A DNA stretch of 64,000 nt from Antedon bifida (Eukaryota; Echinodermata; Crinoidea; Comatulida; Antedonidae): NCBI GenBank assembly GCA_963402885.1, contig OY727101.1:17150417-17214416 (forward strand), written 5' to 3'. Positions 11,171-43,998 of this stretch are shown here, in pieces. A program made the position numbers and the translations under genes. The notes beneath the pieces were generated by a model. The model did not search any database. It had not been told where the DNA came from and was given only the letters and a program-made list of their open reading frames with translations. Position 1 is the stretch's first letter, and each line of letters begins with the position of its first letter.

Positions 11171-12135
11171 TGGCCATAATTACATTCATACATGGCTTTA
11201 ATGTGCCAATAAACAGTAACAATGAAACATGGCAAGTTTAAACTTCTCTTGAAAAATAATATGTAATAATTCCGACAGAGCTGTACATAAAAAGAAAACA
11301 AAAATATTACATATTTCTTTTGTTTGGATAACCATATAAAGTGTAACATTAAGATACAAAACCTGACTTGGAAAGTGGATTAAAATTCTTTTTCTTAAAA
11401 ATCAAACTCACGGATAATCACAACTGTTGTTCTAAAAAATCATCTCAACAACCTTTGGAAATGATTGTTTTAATAAATAGAAACATCATGTTTTTAATAT
11501 ACCTAGAGAAATCAATACACAACTTTCTATATATAAAGGAAATAAGGAAACGCAATCAATAATAATAATATTAGTATCAAGGTAATAACATTTTTACACA
11601 CAAAAATGTGTATGTTACAGACTTCGAGAAAATAGAAATAAATCATTCTCGACTTAATAGAATATATGGTATAGTAAAAGGCTGTAAACAAATTATATAA
11701 TAATATTTGACAAAAATTATAATATTCCGATATATGGGCATGTATATACCAAATATTGAAATATCAATATAATTTTTGTCAACAAATATAATTTGTTTAC
11801 AAAAAAACAAAGCGAACCGAAAATATTTTGTGGCGTGATAACATTATTACCAACTGCAATATAATTTACAAATGATTGTAACCTGCCTAGATGTTAACAA
11901 ATGCTCTAATATTTAAACCTTCTACTAATAAACCAAATGTGAAAAAGATGTTTTTTTAAATATCTCCGCCAAAGATTTCATTGTGTCGACTTGTCCGTTG
12001 TCCTTGAATCTGTTCTTTTTTATAGTATTTTTTACATTTTTCTTCAAAAAAAATCACACCAACACAAATAGATTCGCCAGGCTTCACTAGGAGAGTCTGA
12101 ACCAGATGACATCACCAGTCGCTGGTAGAAGTTTG

Positions 12136-29288
<17,153 letters not shown>

Positions 29289-29300
29289 GGTGAGTAACTC

Positions 29301-29308
29301 TGACGTCA
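29301..29308. promoter_or_regulatory. Perfect CRE palindrome TGACGTCA upstream of the PPP1CB start
   Basis: TGACGTCA lies 12 bases upstream of the PPP1CB ATG (29288). It is the full CREB/ATF consensus in a short GC-richer stretch. It may be in the core promoter or in the 5' UTR. Function is inferred from the motif only. Confidence 0.4.
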
Positions 29309-30771
29309 CTGCCCGCCAGCAAACACCATATTTGGATAGAGCGCCGCCAACTAGGGTCTAAAAGATCGTTGAACTTTCTCATACCTCAAGGATACATGTA
29401 AATAATATGACAATAGTACATATACAAATTGTTATTGTTTTCAAATTATTATTATGAATATGAGCATAATAAAAATTACTAGTGATACTATTCATTCATA
29501 TATTACTGTATCAATAAACTGTATAGATATCTTCCCACAGTAGCCAGGGAGGTATAATACTTCCCTGCCTGCAGTAACTAAACCACATGTAATATTCTAA
29601 TATAACTATTATGAATATGAGTATAATAAAAATTACTAGTACTATTCATTCATATATTACTGTATCAATAAACTGTATAGATATCTTCCCACAGTAGCTA
29701 GGGAGGTATAACTGTAATACTTCCCCGGCAGTAACTAAACCACATTTAATATTCTAATAAAATTAAATTTATATTTAACTTTTTACTTGTATTTGTCCAG
29801 TTTGTAAAAAAAGGGTATCTGACCTAACCTACCATTCTACTATATTATACTAGTGTAGAGTATAATATATATATGTATAAGTATACAATCATAACTTACC
29901 CTGTTGTACCAGTTTGTCGCCCTCACTAGATTAGTACTGTGCGAAACTTATAATAAGCAATGCGTACATGTGTTTTTTAGTACGGTCATATATCATTTTT
30001 GTTTATATATAAAATTATACTTATTATCAATCAATTTAAAATAAATTGTAAATACACAATGATGTATCGATTATCCTCCATCATCGCCAGAATAATGTGG
30101 AGATTTTATCGGCGCGATTTGGTTTGGTGTACAGTAGCCTAATAACGTAATAATAATTTTTTTAGGGTAGGGCTTTAGGTGGTAAACATAATTTAGGTAA
30201 CAGTGAAAGATTTTTATTTAATTACACACGAGATGAGATATGATCGTCATCCTTAGTAAAAATTGTGCAATGAACTACTGTTTAGTAAAGTCTATCTAAA
30301 AACCCACTGAACCGTGCACAAGATTAAGAATCATGACGATAAAACTGGTCACGCTCGATTAGTTATGACGCGTCATTTCCTGTATTTTGCATACGCACCT
30401 GTACATACCGCATGTACAGGTGTACAGCACTATAAAAACGACTGTAAACGTACAATAATCGCACAGTACAACATCTACTCCACCAGCGGTGACACGCACG
30501 CAGCTGGTCGTGCCAAGGCGGCTCGGCTTGTAACTTTTTATTTCATTCATTTTAGTTGATTTTCATCTACTTTATGCGAATCCAGAAGCAGTCTGCTCAA
30601 AACGATACCAACGAGAGTTGTCGACACCACCATGGACGTGAAGCCGGTGGTCGACTTGTAACATCAAACCAACTTTTACGATTGATCATCTAGCAGACTA
30701 CATCGGTTATTTATATATTATATTTTCAGTAAGTGTTTTACCGCCGAATTACCGCTTAAAATTTCGACGTG
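29309..30771. other. Upstream region of PPP1CB
   Basis: No exon is recognised. It contains a duplicated segment at 29448-29757 and a GC-richer patch at about 30300-30670 that may be a promoter for the candidate gene to its right. Confidence 0.4.
29448..29757. repeat. Tandem duplication of about 150-160 bases
   Basis: TATTATGAATATGAGCATAA and CTGTATAGATATCTTCCCAC each occur twice in the same order. The copies are nearly identical, apart from short indels around the GGGAGGTATAATACTTCCC inverted motif. Confidence 0.9.
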
Positions 30772-31130
30772 ATGGCGGCGCTCAAAGGGTTTTCACGCTT
30801 CTTGGTATCTTCTCTTGCAGGTTTTACTTTCTCCTCTTCCCCTGACCGATGTTCGGATTCTCGACAACCAATTGATTTTACTTTTGTTAAAGCATTATAT
30901 AACATCATGGTACGTATTTTCCACTTGCTGTACGTAACGCTTTTTCCTAGGCCTACTTTGTGATCACTTTTTAACCGGCTTTTTCTTTTTTACAGCAAGC
31001 AAGACCATCTTTCAAGCCGCCTCAAACTGTGTATCTTACTTTCGTTATCCAACAAACGACGCAGTCACGTACCGATTTCATTATAACTTTCTTATCGACG
31101 TGTGCGGACTTACAAAGAGCAAATGTATAG
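30772..31130 (+). CDS. Candidate small two-exon gene of unknown function
   Basis: Possible exons are 30772-30909 and 30996-31130. Joining them gives 90 codons in phase, starting MAALKGFSRFLVSSLAG and ending TCADLQRANV. The 86-base intron has a good donor (ATG|GTACGT) and a good acceptor (CTTTTTTACAG), and AATAAA follows the stop at 31192. The N-terminus is basic and hydrophobic, as in a mitochondrial presequence, which is only suggestive. I do not recognise the product. A different acceptor frame also stays open past 31150, so the frame is not certain. It could instead be a spliced non-coding RNA. Confidence 0.3.
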
Positions 31131-31784
31131 TTGAATGTGTGTATATATATATAATTTTGATTTGTAATTTATTTTCATACTATGCTCTGTAAATAAAATA
31201 TTTATAAACTATATCGTTGTTCTCTTCTGTACATGCCTCCTGTACTTCGACGACCGACTATACCACGCTTTTGGACAAAGCCCATGGGTCCCGACCAACT
31301 TATCACCATGACTATACCAGCAGGTGAAACTTACAACTCCTTACAATTTTTTGGCCAATGCTACCTACGGACGAATGACTAAAATGTGTCTTTCTAAAAT
31401 GATTTGCATTTGACCACAGCATTTCCAACTAGGCAGATCCAAACAATAATTTATTCAAATGCCGAAACCTTCTGGGCAGATCCCAACAATAATTTATTCA
31501 AATGCCAAAACACCATTTTGAATACACAATCCCGATATTTTGTGGTAATTTTTTTTCTAGGGGGTATTTGTTTGATTTTAAATGTTACACTCGTAAAAAT
31601 AAATGCCTTTGTAAAAAATAAATTCCAACCACAGGCCATTAGGTAAAAAAAATCTTAAAGTGATCAAAAGATGTCTCAAAAGCGCTGAGAGAAAAAACAG
31701 AAAGAAATTAAAAAGAAAAAAAGATTACAAAAGTAAAACTATCACTTCTGAGTTACACAAACCAAGTGAGGGCGTGGCGCATGG

Positions 31785-31900
31785 GCGATACCACTGTCTT
31801 GGAGGGGAGTTCATGAATAAATGTTTACTTTTCGGTTATGTTATCCCCCTGAATGGGGAAAGGCCTATGTCGGTTCATCCAGGTAAGCTAGTCACGTAAT
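31785..31900. repeat. Dispersed repeat sharing TTGGAGGGGAGTTCA, copy 2
   Basis: ATACCACTGTCTTGGAGGGG, TTTCGGTTATGTTATCCCCC and GGTTCATCCAGGTAAGCTA follow the same order and strand as the copy at 14373. Confidence 0.65.
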
Positions 31901-31991
31901 AGACAAGGATTTGAGCGGACACTAAGAGTCGTGCCTCTAAGCGACAAACATTACAAGTGCACATACAACACCTATATTAAAGTCATTTACA

Positions 31992-31997
31992 TTTATT
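31992..31997 (-). other. Candidate poly(A) signal of SRP9
   Basis: AATAAA on the minus strand lies about 100 bases after the SRP9 stop codon. Confidence 0.5.
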
Positions 31998-32098
31998 ATC
32001 TCGCCAATGATCACACAATAAAATATACATTGTACAAAAGCATCCAGTCGACATAGCACAGTAATTGTCCTCACATTAGTTTAACATGTTCATTCTTC

Positions 32099-33042
32099 TT
32101 ATTTGGACACCATATGTCTCATTAGTGTACTGTTAAACTTCTCTAGTTTCTTCATATCTTGTGCATGTTCTGTCTTGTACTGTAAACACTGGAAAATAAA
32201 GCTGAGGTTTAGCAACATGTTTTTGGTGCAATAAATCTGTTATAAAAGTTTAATCTATACATAGTTTTGAACTGGGCATTCTTATCAGGGGGATCCCCTT
32301 TTTATATTATATTAGAGTGCTCCCTTGTTGGTTTAAACAATCCTGGATCTTATTCCTGCTAATCCACCTTTATCCCATTTTATTTCCACAAATTTATAGA
32401 CCTTGGTTATATTTCTGCACCTAATATGCACCAATCAATACTTTCAGGAAGTAGTCTTCTAGGTGCTAAACCCTTTTTAAAATTATAATAAAAGCCTGGA
32501 AGAAATCACTTACTCTTACGTCGTCAGTAACCTTTATTTTCATTGTTCCGTCACAGTGCCTGTATTTTAATACCACTCTAGCCTAAAAAAGAATGGTTCA
32601 CTTCATTACTATGGATCTCAGATATTTAGTATAGCATAATGACCGTTATATATAATTAGAAATCCATTTAGTTTTAGGCCTAAATAAAATTACTGTAGAA
32701 TTAGGTTGTCTGTACTACGAACTAGCTAGGCCATTCCTTCACCTCATTAAAAACATTGTCAAGCTAGGCCTAGATCTAATTAGAACAAGCAAACAAGAGA
32801 GCTAGTCCTAGGCAATGAATTGGGCAATTCTGCTTGGCATGGACCATGGTAGAAGCCACACATTCCCTGTCTGATCGCTTCGTCGACAGCTGGTTGTTCT
32901 CTTGAGTAGGCCTAGCCGTTTTAGCTGTATTTATTCGACTTAAAATCAACTCTACTATTAAAATACTCACTTTCGAAGGATCTGAAAGGTACAATCGTTC
33001 AGCTGCCTTTGAAAATTCTTCCCATGATGTTAAATATGGCAT
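32099..33042 (-). CDS. SRP9: SRP9, signal recognition particle 9 kDa subunit
   Basis: Three coding exons (minus) are 32971-33042, 32514-32582 and 32099-32188. All junctions are in phase 0 and give 76 aa (human 86). The N-terminus MPYLTSWEEFSKAAERLYLS has the SRP9 signature WEEFxxAAExLYLxDP. Exon 2 reads ARVVLKYRHCDGTMKIKVTD and exon 3 contains YKTEHAQDMKKLEKF. SRP9 pairs with SRP14 to bind the Alu domain of 7SL RNA and arrest elongation while the ribosome is delivered to the ER. The C-terminus stops at RHMVSK, about ten residues before the human end. The gene lies about 400 bases downstream of the PTGR2 stop on the same strand, so its promoter is confined to that gap. Confidence 0.96.
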
Positions 33043-33383
33043 TGTTTTAATAAAATACGTTAATAAATATACAAGCTCTACCACTTTCCACGACGCACAA
33101 ATACAAACGCTAACATGCCTATCATATATTTAAGGTATATAAAATATACCATATTGGTAAGTCGTGCATGTTCTACTTGTCTGGCGCAGGAAGTCTATCT
33201 GAAAATGCGAATTCTTGGGAACTTAGGGGGTTCGTATAATTTATTAAAACTTCTGAACTTTCTTTATATTTTGATTGATTGTAAAGAAACTTAAATAAAA
33301 CAAATCAAAATATCTGTATGTATAGTTTTATTTGACAAATCCCTCTGCCTCCTAATCTATATAAATGTAAAATTACATAATAT

Positions 33384-33417
33384 TTTATTATTATACTGTA
33401 GTTCATTTTTATTTATT
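33384..33417 (-). other. Cluster of candidate poly(A) signals for PTGR2
   Basis: AATAAA occurs on the minus strand at 33412-33417, 33408-33413 and 33384-33389, within about 60 bases of the PTGR2 stop. Confidence 0.5.
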
Positions 33418-33444
33418 AGCATGGATGAGTGAAGTAGAATAGCA

Positions 33445-36887
<3,443 letters not shown>

Positions 36888-38137
36888 AATTAATTTAAAT
36901 ACTGTTTTAAGTGCTGTATTTAGGAAGAGATATGGCCTAGGCCTAGTTAGTACAGTATAAAAAGGGAAAACCCCAGCAACTTTTTCACAAAGACACGTGA
37001 CTATCCAGAGAAAACCCAATCTGATTGGTTGACACAGATTTTCAGACGCAGACGACTAGAGCTTGCTCCTCCCCTTCTGCTTTTCTCATTTATACCAGGG
37101 AAGAGTTAAATTAGTAATTTAACTCTGTTTATACACAGTATAAAAAATTTGAAGACAAACACATTATACAGATTAAAATATCATTTATTCAATAGTTTTT
37201 CAAATTTTTAAATAGAACAAAATAAAATAAAAAATAAATTACATAACATTGTTCTTTGTTGGAGGCCTCATGTCAATTGTCAAATACAATTTAAATTAAG
37301 TTATTTACAATAAACCTAATTTATGGCAGTTAAATATTATCAAAATAAAAAAATTATTATTATGTTTAAACTCCTTGATAAATTTGACCTGTGTTAAATA
37401 TGAAACCCAATATGAGTTTTTGTGCTAATTTCGTTTATAATTACATAATTATTGAATCTGTTACTTGTAATGTTAATTTATGAGAAAAAATACAGAATAA
37501 AAAAATGTTAACATATTGTTAATTATCATAACAGTAATTAAATAATAATTAATGTTAAAGTTTACTTTACCAAATAATCACAATTTAATAAAAAAAATGA
37601 CGATGATAAAATATGAATGATGAATCTCTTTTCCATTATGAAATAAATTACAAAAGGTGATAATCTAATCTTCTATTTTATATTGAAATACAATTACTAG
37701 CTGTAGCAAAATATAATATTTTCAACATAATTATTGCCAAAAATTAAATGATGGAGCAACAAAATAATTATTTTATCTTATTTTGTTGCTTCATGGTTAA
37801 TTTGTAAACTATAAACAATAAAGTAAAAAGTTTTATCAGACTCATTTTATCATATTTAGCAGGTGAAGGTCAATTAAACAATGATTAAATTAAATGTGAA
37901 TTAGAAATGTAACATGGTTGGTAAAGAAAAAAGAAACATGATTGTTTTGCACTTTAAATTTACAGCCTTCCACACATCAAGTACAGTTCATATTTACAGA
38001 AACATTGATGCATAAAACAAACAGAAAAACTAAAAAAATTCTTTACAATCATTAACATGATGTTAACAACATAAGTTGTACTATGAAATATGGATATTCC
38101 AAAACGGAGTAGGTGGCTTTATAGAGAAATCTAGACG

Positions 38138-38459
38138 TTAAAGATGTATTGTCCCCCAAAACATGAAAAATGAAGATAATTGAATCAGACTTTGAATAGG
38201 TCATTTCGAAGTTTTAATAAAGTTAATCATTTTCGTAGAAAAAAAAATGAAAAAAAAACACCAATGTTTTCACATGTAAAATGGCAAAATATATGGTTAA
38301 ATTCAACAAAAAAATCATGGACTGGCAGCCAATTTGACAATTGTTTTGCTTTAAATTACAATTTTTCATCAAAAATTATTATTATGTGACATTAAAATGG
38401 CATATTCAACAAAGAATTTTTAAATAATTATTTTTTGAGGGGGGACAATACATCTTTAA
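38138..38459. mobile_element. TTAA-flanked MITE, family B, copy 3
   Basis: TTAAAGATGTATTGTCCCCC and GGGGGGACAATACATCTTTAA are essentially perfect inverted repeats of about 20 bases around 322 bases, with TTAA at both ends. It is the best-preserved copy of the family and ends about 70 bases from the ERLEC1 poly(A) signal. Confidence 0.85.
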
Positions 38460-38529
38460 TGGTTTGTAATGTACAATTATTACAAGTTTATAACAATAAT
38501 AAAAAATGATGATATAATACACATTATCG

Positions 38530-38535
38530 TTTATT
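38530..38535 (-). other. Candidate poly(A) signal of ERLEC1
   Basis: AATAAA on the minus strand lies about 57 bases after the ERLEC1 stop codon. Confidence 0.5.
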
Positions 38536-38591
38536 AGGTGAAATTATTTTATTAGGTTTAGGTGAAATGTATTGCTTGAAATACTAAGAAA

Positions 38592-41500
38592 TTATGGCGA
38601 GTAATTAAACAATCCATTGACATCAACTGTTGATAATAACGGGCAAAAAATGGAAGACTCAATCTGTAAAACAAGAAAATAAAAGAACATTATTTTTATT
38701 ACTGTATTCTTATTATTTTTACAAATTTACTTATTGCAACAAAAATGCTTGATAGATATGTCGGATTCAGAAATATAACAAGCTAATGCTTTTCATGACA
38801 TGGGATTAGTCAGTGAAATAAGTGGTGAACTTACTGTTAAAATATAATCACATGTCAACGGTTCTTGTAGTGATAATGAGACAGCCGGCAGTTTGAGTGT
38901 TTCTTTACATTTTAACCTAACTTGAACCTGTCTTGCTTTACCAGTAAGGTCACATATATCACCATTGCCATAAAACTGACTAATAATTCTACAGGAGAAA
39001 ATAAGGAAATACACACTTCAAGCAATAAATAAATAAATTCAACTAATAAATTAAAAAGTCAATCAACCAATAAATCAATCTACTAACAAATCAATTCACA
39101 AATAAACCAATCAATTCACAGATGAATCAATCCACCAAAAAATTATTATATCGATAAATCAATCAATTCATCGATAAATCAATTCATTGATAAATCAATC
39201 AATTCATCGATAAATCAATCAATTCATCGATAAATCAATCAATTCACCGATAAATCAATCAATTCACCGATAAATCAATCAATTCACTGATAAATTAATA
39301 AATTAATTGATAAATCAATTCATCGATAAATCAATCAATTCACCGATAAATCAATCAATTGACTGATAAATCAATCAATTTATCGATAAATCAATCAATT
39401 CACCGATAAATCAATCCACCAATAAATAAATCAACCAATAAATCAATCCACCAATAAATCAATAAATCCACCAATAAATCAATCAATCCACCATTAAATA
39501 AGTCAGCCAATAAATCAATCTAAATCAATCCACCAATGAATTAATAAATCAATCCACCATTAAATAAACCAATAAATTAATCAATCCACCAATAAAGCAA
39601 TTCAACTATAAATCAATCCACCAAAATAAACCAATATAAATAATCAATCAACAAATAAATCAACCAATGAAATCAACAACCCATATCAACTAATAATAAA
39701 TCAATCAATATCAATCAAAAAATAATTTAAATCATTCAATCAAATTCAACACAATTCAATTTGCAGTTTGCTTACGCTGAGCTTTGTGTTTTTAATCTTT
39801 TAGATGAATGATACCATTTTATATGTTCAACTGTATTCCAAGTTCCTAGCGTTATTGTGCTTGAGCGAACACCTGTTCTTTCCTGAAAAGAATAATAAAT
39901 TAATCAATTATATTTATAAAAGTGTTCAATTACTTATAACAGCTGTACAGCATGCTGCATGCATTTGCAATTCATAAACATACACACATATATTTAATAT
40001 TCTGGTGGATATTGTAATTAACAAATTGTTGAAGGAATTTGTCAGAAACATGATTGTCTAAAGTTCATGTAAAGCCTCTTTTCCACTAGTCAAATATATT
40101 TAAGCCAATTGTTCCTGTGTTCTGATTGGTTACAAATTTTTTTTTAACTTCAAAAAGTAGATCATATGACTATACATGTACAGTACACCTCATTGGAAAT
40201 ATAAACATAAATATACACAGATTGTCAGATGGTAGTCTGAAGGTTTGCAAAGGGTCAGATCATCATCAGAAAGGTTGCAAAGGGTCAGATCATCATCAGA
40301 AAGGTTGCAAAGGGTCAGATCATCATCAGAAAGGTTGCAAAGGGTCGGGCATTATTTGGTATTAGTTCTTACCTCATGGTATTGCTGTACAAATTTCCCA
40401 TAGCAAAATGTATACATCCACCAGCTTCTTCCACCCTGCAAATGTATCAGAAAATAGCCATCAAGAATTTGCAATACAGTAATTGCAACCCAGTCACTAT
40501 TTATCCATAGCCAATTGTCTGCTGATTCTCAGTACTGTATTTAAAGTATTATAGGCAAACTTTATGATGAGTGTACCACCAGTTAGACCTTCCATGATAC
40601 AGGGAACACATGTGATACACATGAGATGCTGTATTATGGAATTTGCCTCAGATACTGGACAAACATTGTCATATGTGGAGAACTGAGAATCGGGTTTTCT
40701 ACTAATAAGTACAAATGATAATTTTAAACCAATAATGAGGGAACTAGTTTTTGTTTAAAGATTTATAATTTGAATTGCTAAATAATAAATAAATCTTTTT
40801 CGCATATCTCCCCTGGTTAGTAAAATGCTGTGATCTTAAGCCTTACCCCTCCTGATAGACAGTATTCCCCTTTGAAGAATGCTTTCAGAACGGATGTGTC
40901 TATTTTTGGTAGTGGTTGCACTGTGGCTGGCATTTGCTCTGTAGTTCTCTTTGTTGTGCTCTCCTTAGGAGGCTAATAAAATACAGGAATTAATTTTTTT
41001 TAAATAAATAAACTTATGGATATACGTAATTCATTAAATACTGTACTAGACAAAGTGCCAATATAATGCTCAACATAACTCTTTTTATTCAGTATTTCCT
41101 TTATGACATCATAGTGCAAAATCATAGGAGAGACCATGAATTTATTTTTTTATTATTTAACACACCAAACTTACCGTAATAGGCGAGTATTGATTTTGAC
41201 TGTTTGCATCATTTAGCCTCTTAAATCCAGCTGGTTTTATAGGAGAACCAGCGAGTGGCTGGCATTTGATGTTATTCTCTGGAACTTCTTTAATTCTGTA
41301 AAGTAAATAAGTATTATTTTGATCTAAAGAAAGATTCATGGTAAATTATGATGAAAAAAAAGAAACAATGCACGAACTAAGTAGCTCTGCATCGAATGGA
41401 CGGTCTATAGGCCTAGCCTGATGTTGTCTAGTTGCTGCATTAATTGTCTTTCTGTTTGTGCCAGAATCCATCAATACAAATTGGGGAAAACCTAGTATTT

Positions 41501-43453
41501 TTGCGGAGGACCATATAGTATTTATTTTTACATTAAATGTAGTTTGTGACTTTAATATTAGATCTAAAAACGTAGGGAATGGGACTTTAACTTACATAGA
41601 AAAAGACGTGTCACTTACTTATATTGTGGATGAGAACACAGGGTTGGCGATAGAACAAGACCCTCGTATTCACACGTGCTGACCTCTTCAATGCTAGCCA
41701 GCTCGTTGCGAGCAAGAGGATCACAGACATAGCGTAGCCGCGTTAACCGTGCCTTCTTGGGCTTGATGTCGCATAGTGTGCCATTTGAAAATAGTACTTC
41801 GTAGTATGGTATATCTTTTCCATCAATCTTTTTTGTTGGGATCTGTGAAGTATTTGTTTAGTATTTGTTAGATCAAGAAACAACTTTGCGCTGATTACTA
41901 GCTACATTATTATGCATACGTGTTTAATAAAAAATGACCGGGGTAATAATGTGCAGCGCATTGAGAGCTTGCTTTTATGCGCTACATAAGAATGAACTAT
42001 TAGTAAGCAAATTATACTGAATAACAAATACAGTGAATATCTTACCGATTTAGGAATACTCTCTGTGATAGCTGGTGCTTCATATCGCCCTAAAATATAT
42101 TCAACTAACTTAACTTCCTGGGAAAAAAAGACAAAATAGTGTTTGTTAATCGATACAATCATACTAAATATGTTTGATTGATTCTAAATAAAGGGCAGAA
42201 TTCTTACATTTCCTGGCAACTTTTCTTCATGATATTGTCGTAAATGTTTGCCATGGCACATTTCATATGTCCAATATGGTTCAATCTAACAAACAAAACA
42301 AAAAATGTTGTTTATTTAAAAATAAGTAATAAAACCTGTTGACTGAATCATATTTACAATATTTTTTTTTGCGCATGAATCGCTCATTCATTAAGAAAAT
42401 ATAATTACAGAACATTTAATTATAAAAATAAATATTTATTGTCTAGGACAATTTGGTGTATACAATCTTTGGATTCCTTCCGTTAAGCGCATTTGAGGCT
42501 TTGCATAATGTGCTAAATATGAGCCCAAATTATTAATATTTATTAACAAAAAGAATTTCCCTCTTCAAACAAAACTAATTAGTATTCACCAATCACACTA
42601 ATGACAATGTAAAATAAACGCTTAAAATCTAAAAATTCTCCTATCTAAATGAACAATTTATTGACTTAAGTGAAATACATACAGTAGATATCATAGAGAA
42701 ATATTTCACTAAAGTGTGATACAGCTACACTACTACATACCTTATATACACATGTTTGTTGTTTAAATAATGGTTTTAAAACAATTTTAGCTGAAGGCCC
42801 GCTATAAGCTGTATTCTTCGCCTCATCATTGCCTGTTTTTGGGAAAAAACATCGGTATTGTTCTTTATCTGATGTTGTCATAACAACTGAACTTTCTTCT
42901 GATAATTCCTCTATCTAGGAAAATAAAAGAGAACAAATTATATTTATAAAAAAAACACAAATTTTTACATTTTTAAATCAACAAATAGCAAATTTAACAG
43001 GTTGAGATCTAAAACCATCTCTTCTGAACTCTGTTAGGCTTTAGCAATACAGTAGGCAAACTCTGCTAGGATTTAGAGGCAGATCCAGGATTTTTTAAAT
43101 GTTGGAGGGATATCAAAAAGTAGAAGTAGAAAATTTCATTTTAGCTGTGGGAAAATGAAAACGTGAATTTAACTCAGGGCGCTTGTTGACTACAGTGTGT
43201 ACTCTTTCAAACATATGACGCAGTATATTGGTATACAGTAAGTATTTATACAACTTGGTAAAAAGATACATGTAGAATGTTATGCCGATGGGAGCGAGAC
43301 AAGGAAGGCATTCATACTCACTAAAGACTGTGGTTTCTCTACCCACTTAAGACGAAACAAAACATCATCCAATAAAAAGTCACTTTTCCCGATGTTTATC
43401 TGTGTTAATATTGCTATGAATATAAGTACAAAAATCCGTCTTAATAGCGCCAT
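38592..43453 (-). CDS. ERLEC1: ERLEC1, endoplasmic reticulum lectin 1 (XTP3-B)
   Basis: Eleven coding exons (minus) are 43322-43453, 42741-42914, 42208-42285, 42046-42117, 41619-41842, 41175-41295, 40847-40972, 40373-40435, 39776-39882, 38835-38988 and 38592-38663. They join in phase to 440 aa (human 483). ERLEC1 is a luminal ER lectin that recognises trimmed mannose glycans and feeds misfolded glycoproteins to the SEL1L-HRD1 ER-associated degradation complex. A signal peptide ([18 protein letters not shown]) is followed by two MRH domains. The first has [18 protein letters not shown], and the second [25 protein letters not shown] and FYGNGDICD. An in-frame ATG lies 27 bases upstream; the downstream one is chosen for its signal peptide. 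A splice acceptor at 43560 and a donor at 43996 suggest a non-coding first exon. Intron 9 carries a long minisatellite. Confidence 0.96.
39040..39740. repeat. Minisatellite of about 20-base units, AATCAATCAATTCACCGATA
   Basis: The centre (39140-39410) is a regular 20-base array. The flanks decay into CCACCAATAAATCAATC variants. It fills most of ERLEC1 intron 9 and reaches within about 40 bases of the exon 9 donor. Confidence 0.9.
40242..40347. repeat. 30-base tandem repeat, about four units
   Basis: AAAGGGTCAGATCATCATCA then GAAAGGTTGC is repeated exactly. It ends about 25 bases from the ERLEC1 exon 8 donor, in intron 8. Confidence 0.95.
40575..40690. repeat. Dispersed repeat with CATATGTGGAGA, copy 1
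   Basis: CACATGTGATACACATGAGA, GGAATTTGCCTCAGATACTG and TTGTCATATGTGGAGA match in order the segment at 61960-62065. The class is unknown. Confidence 0.6.
41930..41993. repeat. SINE-like tail with GGGTAATAATGTGCAGCGC, copy 1
   Basis: GGGGTAATAATGTGCAGCGC followed by TTATGCGCTACATAAG resembles 46330-46390 (GGGTAATAATGTTCAGCGCT, GGCGCTATATAAATCC). This is probably the 3' part of an interspersed retroposon, in ERLEC1 intron 4. Confidence 0.5.
43076..43100. repeat. Fragment of MITE family G terminus
   Basis: GAGGCAGATCCAGGATTTTT resembles the family G end. No partner end is found nearby. Confidence 0.35.
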
Positions 43454-43998
43454 CGTCAGCCTATCATACAGGTTGCACAACTATCCAATTTAACATTTAT
43501 TATAGGCCTACTTTTTCAATTAAAACAAAATCAGTATTGCTTATGGAGGATACATCTGAAAACAAACAAAAAAGTAATCATCAATTTAGTGATTGCTATA
43601 TTCATTACAGAAATCATTATCAACATCAATTAATCAATCAATTAAATAGCCTAGGGCTAGACACGGCTCAATCAATTTTAAGAAAAAATGTCATACATGC
43701 TGCTCAATGAGGCCGACCACCACCACCACTCCCCTAGGTTAGCTATATGCGGCCTAGAGAGCCTATCTACATTATTGCATGAGGCTGTGTGTGACCTACC
43801 TACTACTAGCTAGGCCTAGACTAGAATCTAGGCCTAGATTCTAGGCCTAGGCCTAGCTAGTATGTGGTGTCTAGCCTAGGCCTAGATAGTTAAACGGCAC
43901 ATGCCTAGATCTCGCTTGGCATTAGTATATGCATCATATTAAAACTTTGATAAATATTTGATAATACTGTATATAAATTCAAAGGTAAAATCTTACCT

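Larger units (their letters stand above)
8451..12135. other. Intergenic region between TMX1 and PPP1CB
   Basis: The TMX1 promoter should lie just right of 8450. The left-hand part also holds two DNA elements (8764-8953, 9296-9450), and the right-hand part probably holds the PPP1CB 3' UTR. From about 9650 to 10800 and from 11350 to 12100 I see only AT-rich sequence without a recognisable gene. Confidence 0.5.
31131..32098. other. Gap between the candidate small gene and SRP9
   Basis: It holds a possible poly(A) signal at 31192, a dispersed repeat at 31785-31900 and the SRP9 3' UTR. GGCAGATCC..CAACAATAATTTATTCAAATGCC is duplicated at about 31432-31507. No gene is seen. Confidence 0.4.
36888..38591. 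other. Intergenic region between PTGR2 and ERLEC1
   Basis: The right end is the ERLEC1 3' UTR and the left end the PTGR2 promoter. From about 37140 to 38130 the sequence is strongly AT-rich with no gene seen. A MITE lies at 38138-38459. Confidence 0.5.

Noticed and set aside
10735-11349. Overlapping long frames on both strands (132 and 178 codons)
   Set aside because: They are translations of a palindromic repeat. Open frames on both strands are expected from such an array.
43454-43480. Upstream in-frame ATG for ERLEC1 (MCNLYDRLT extension)
   Set aside because: The downstream ATG directly precedes a good signal peptide. A nine-residue polar leader would be atypical, though it is not excluded.
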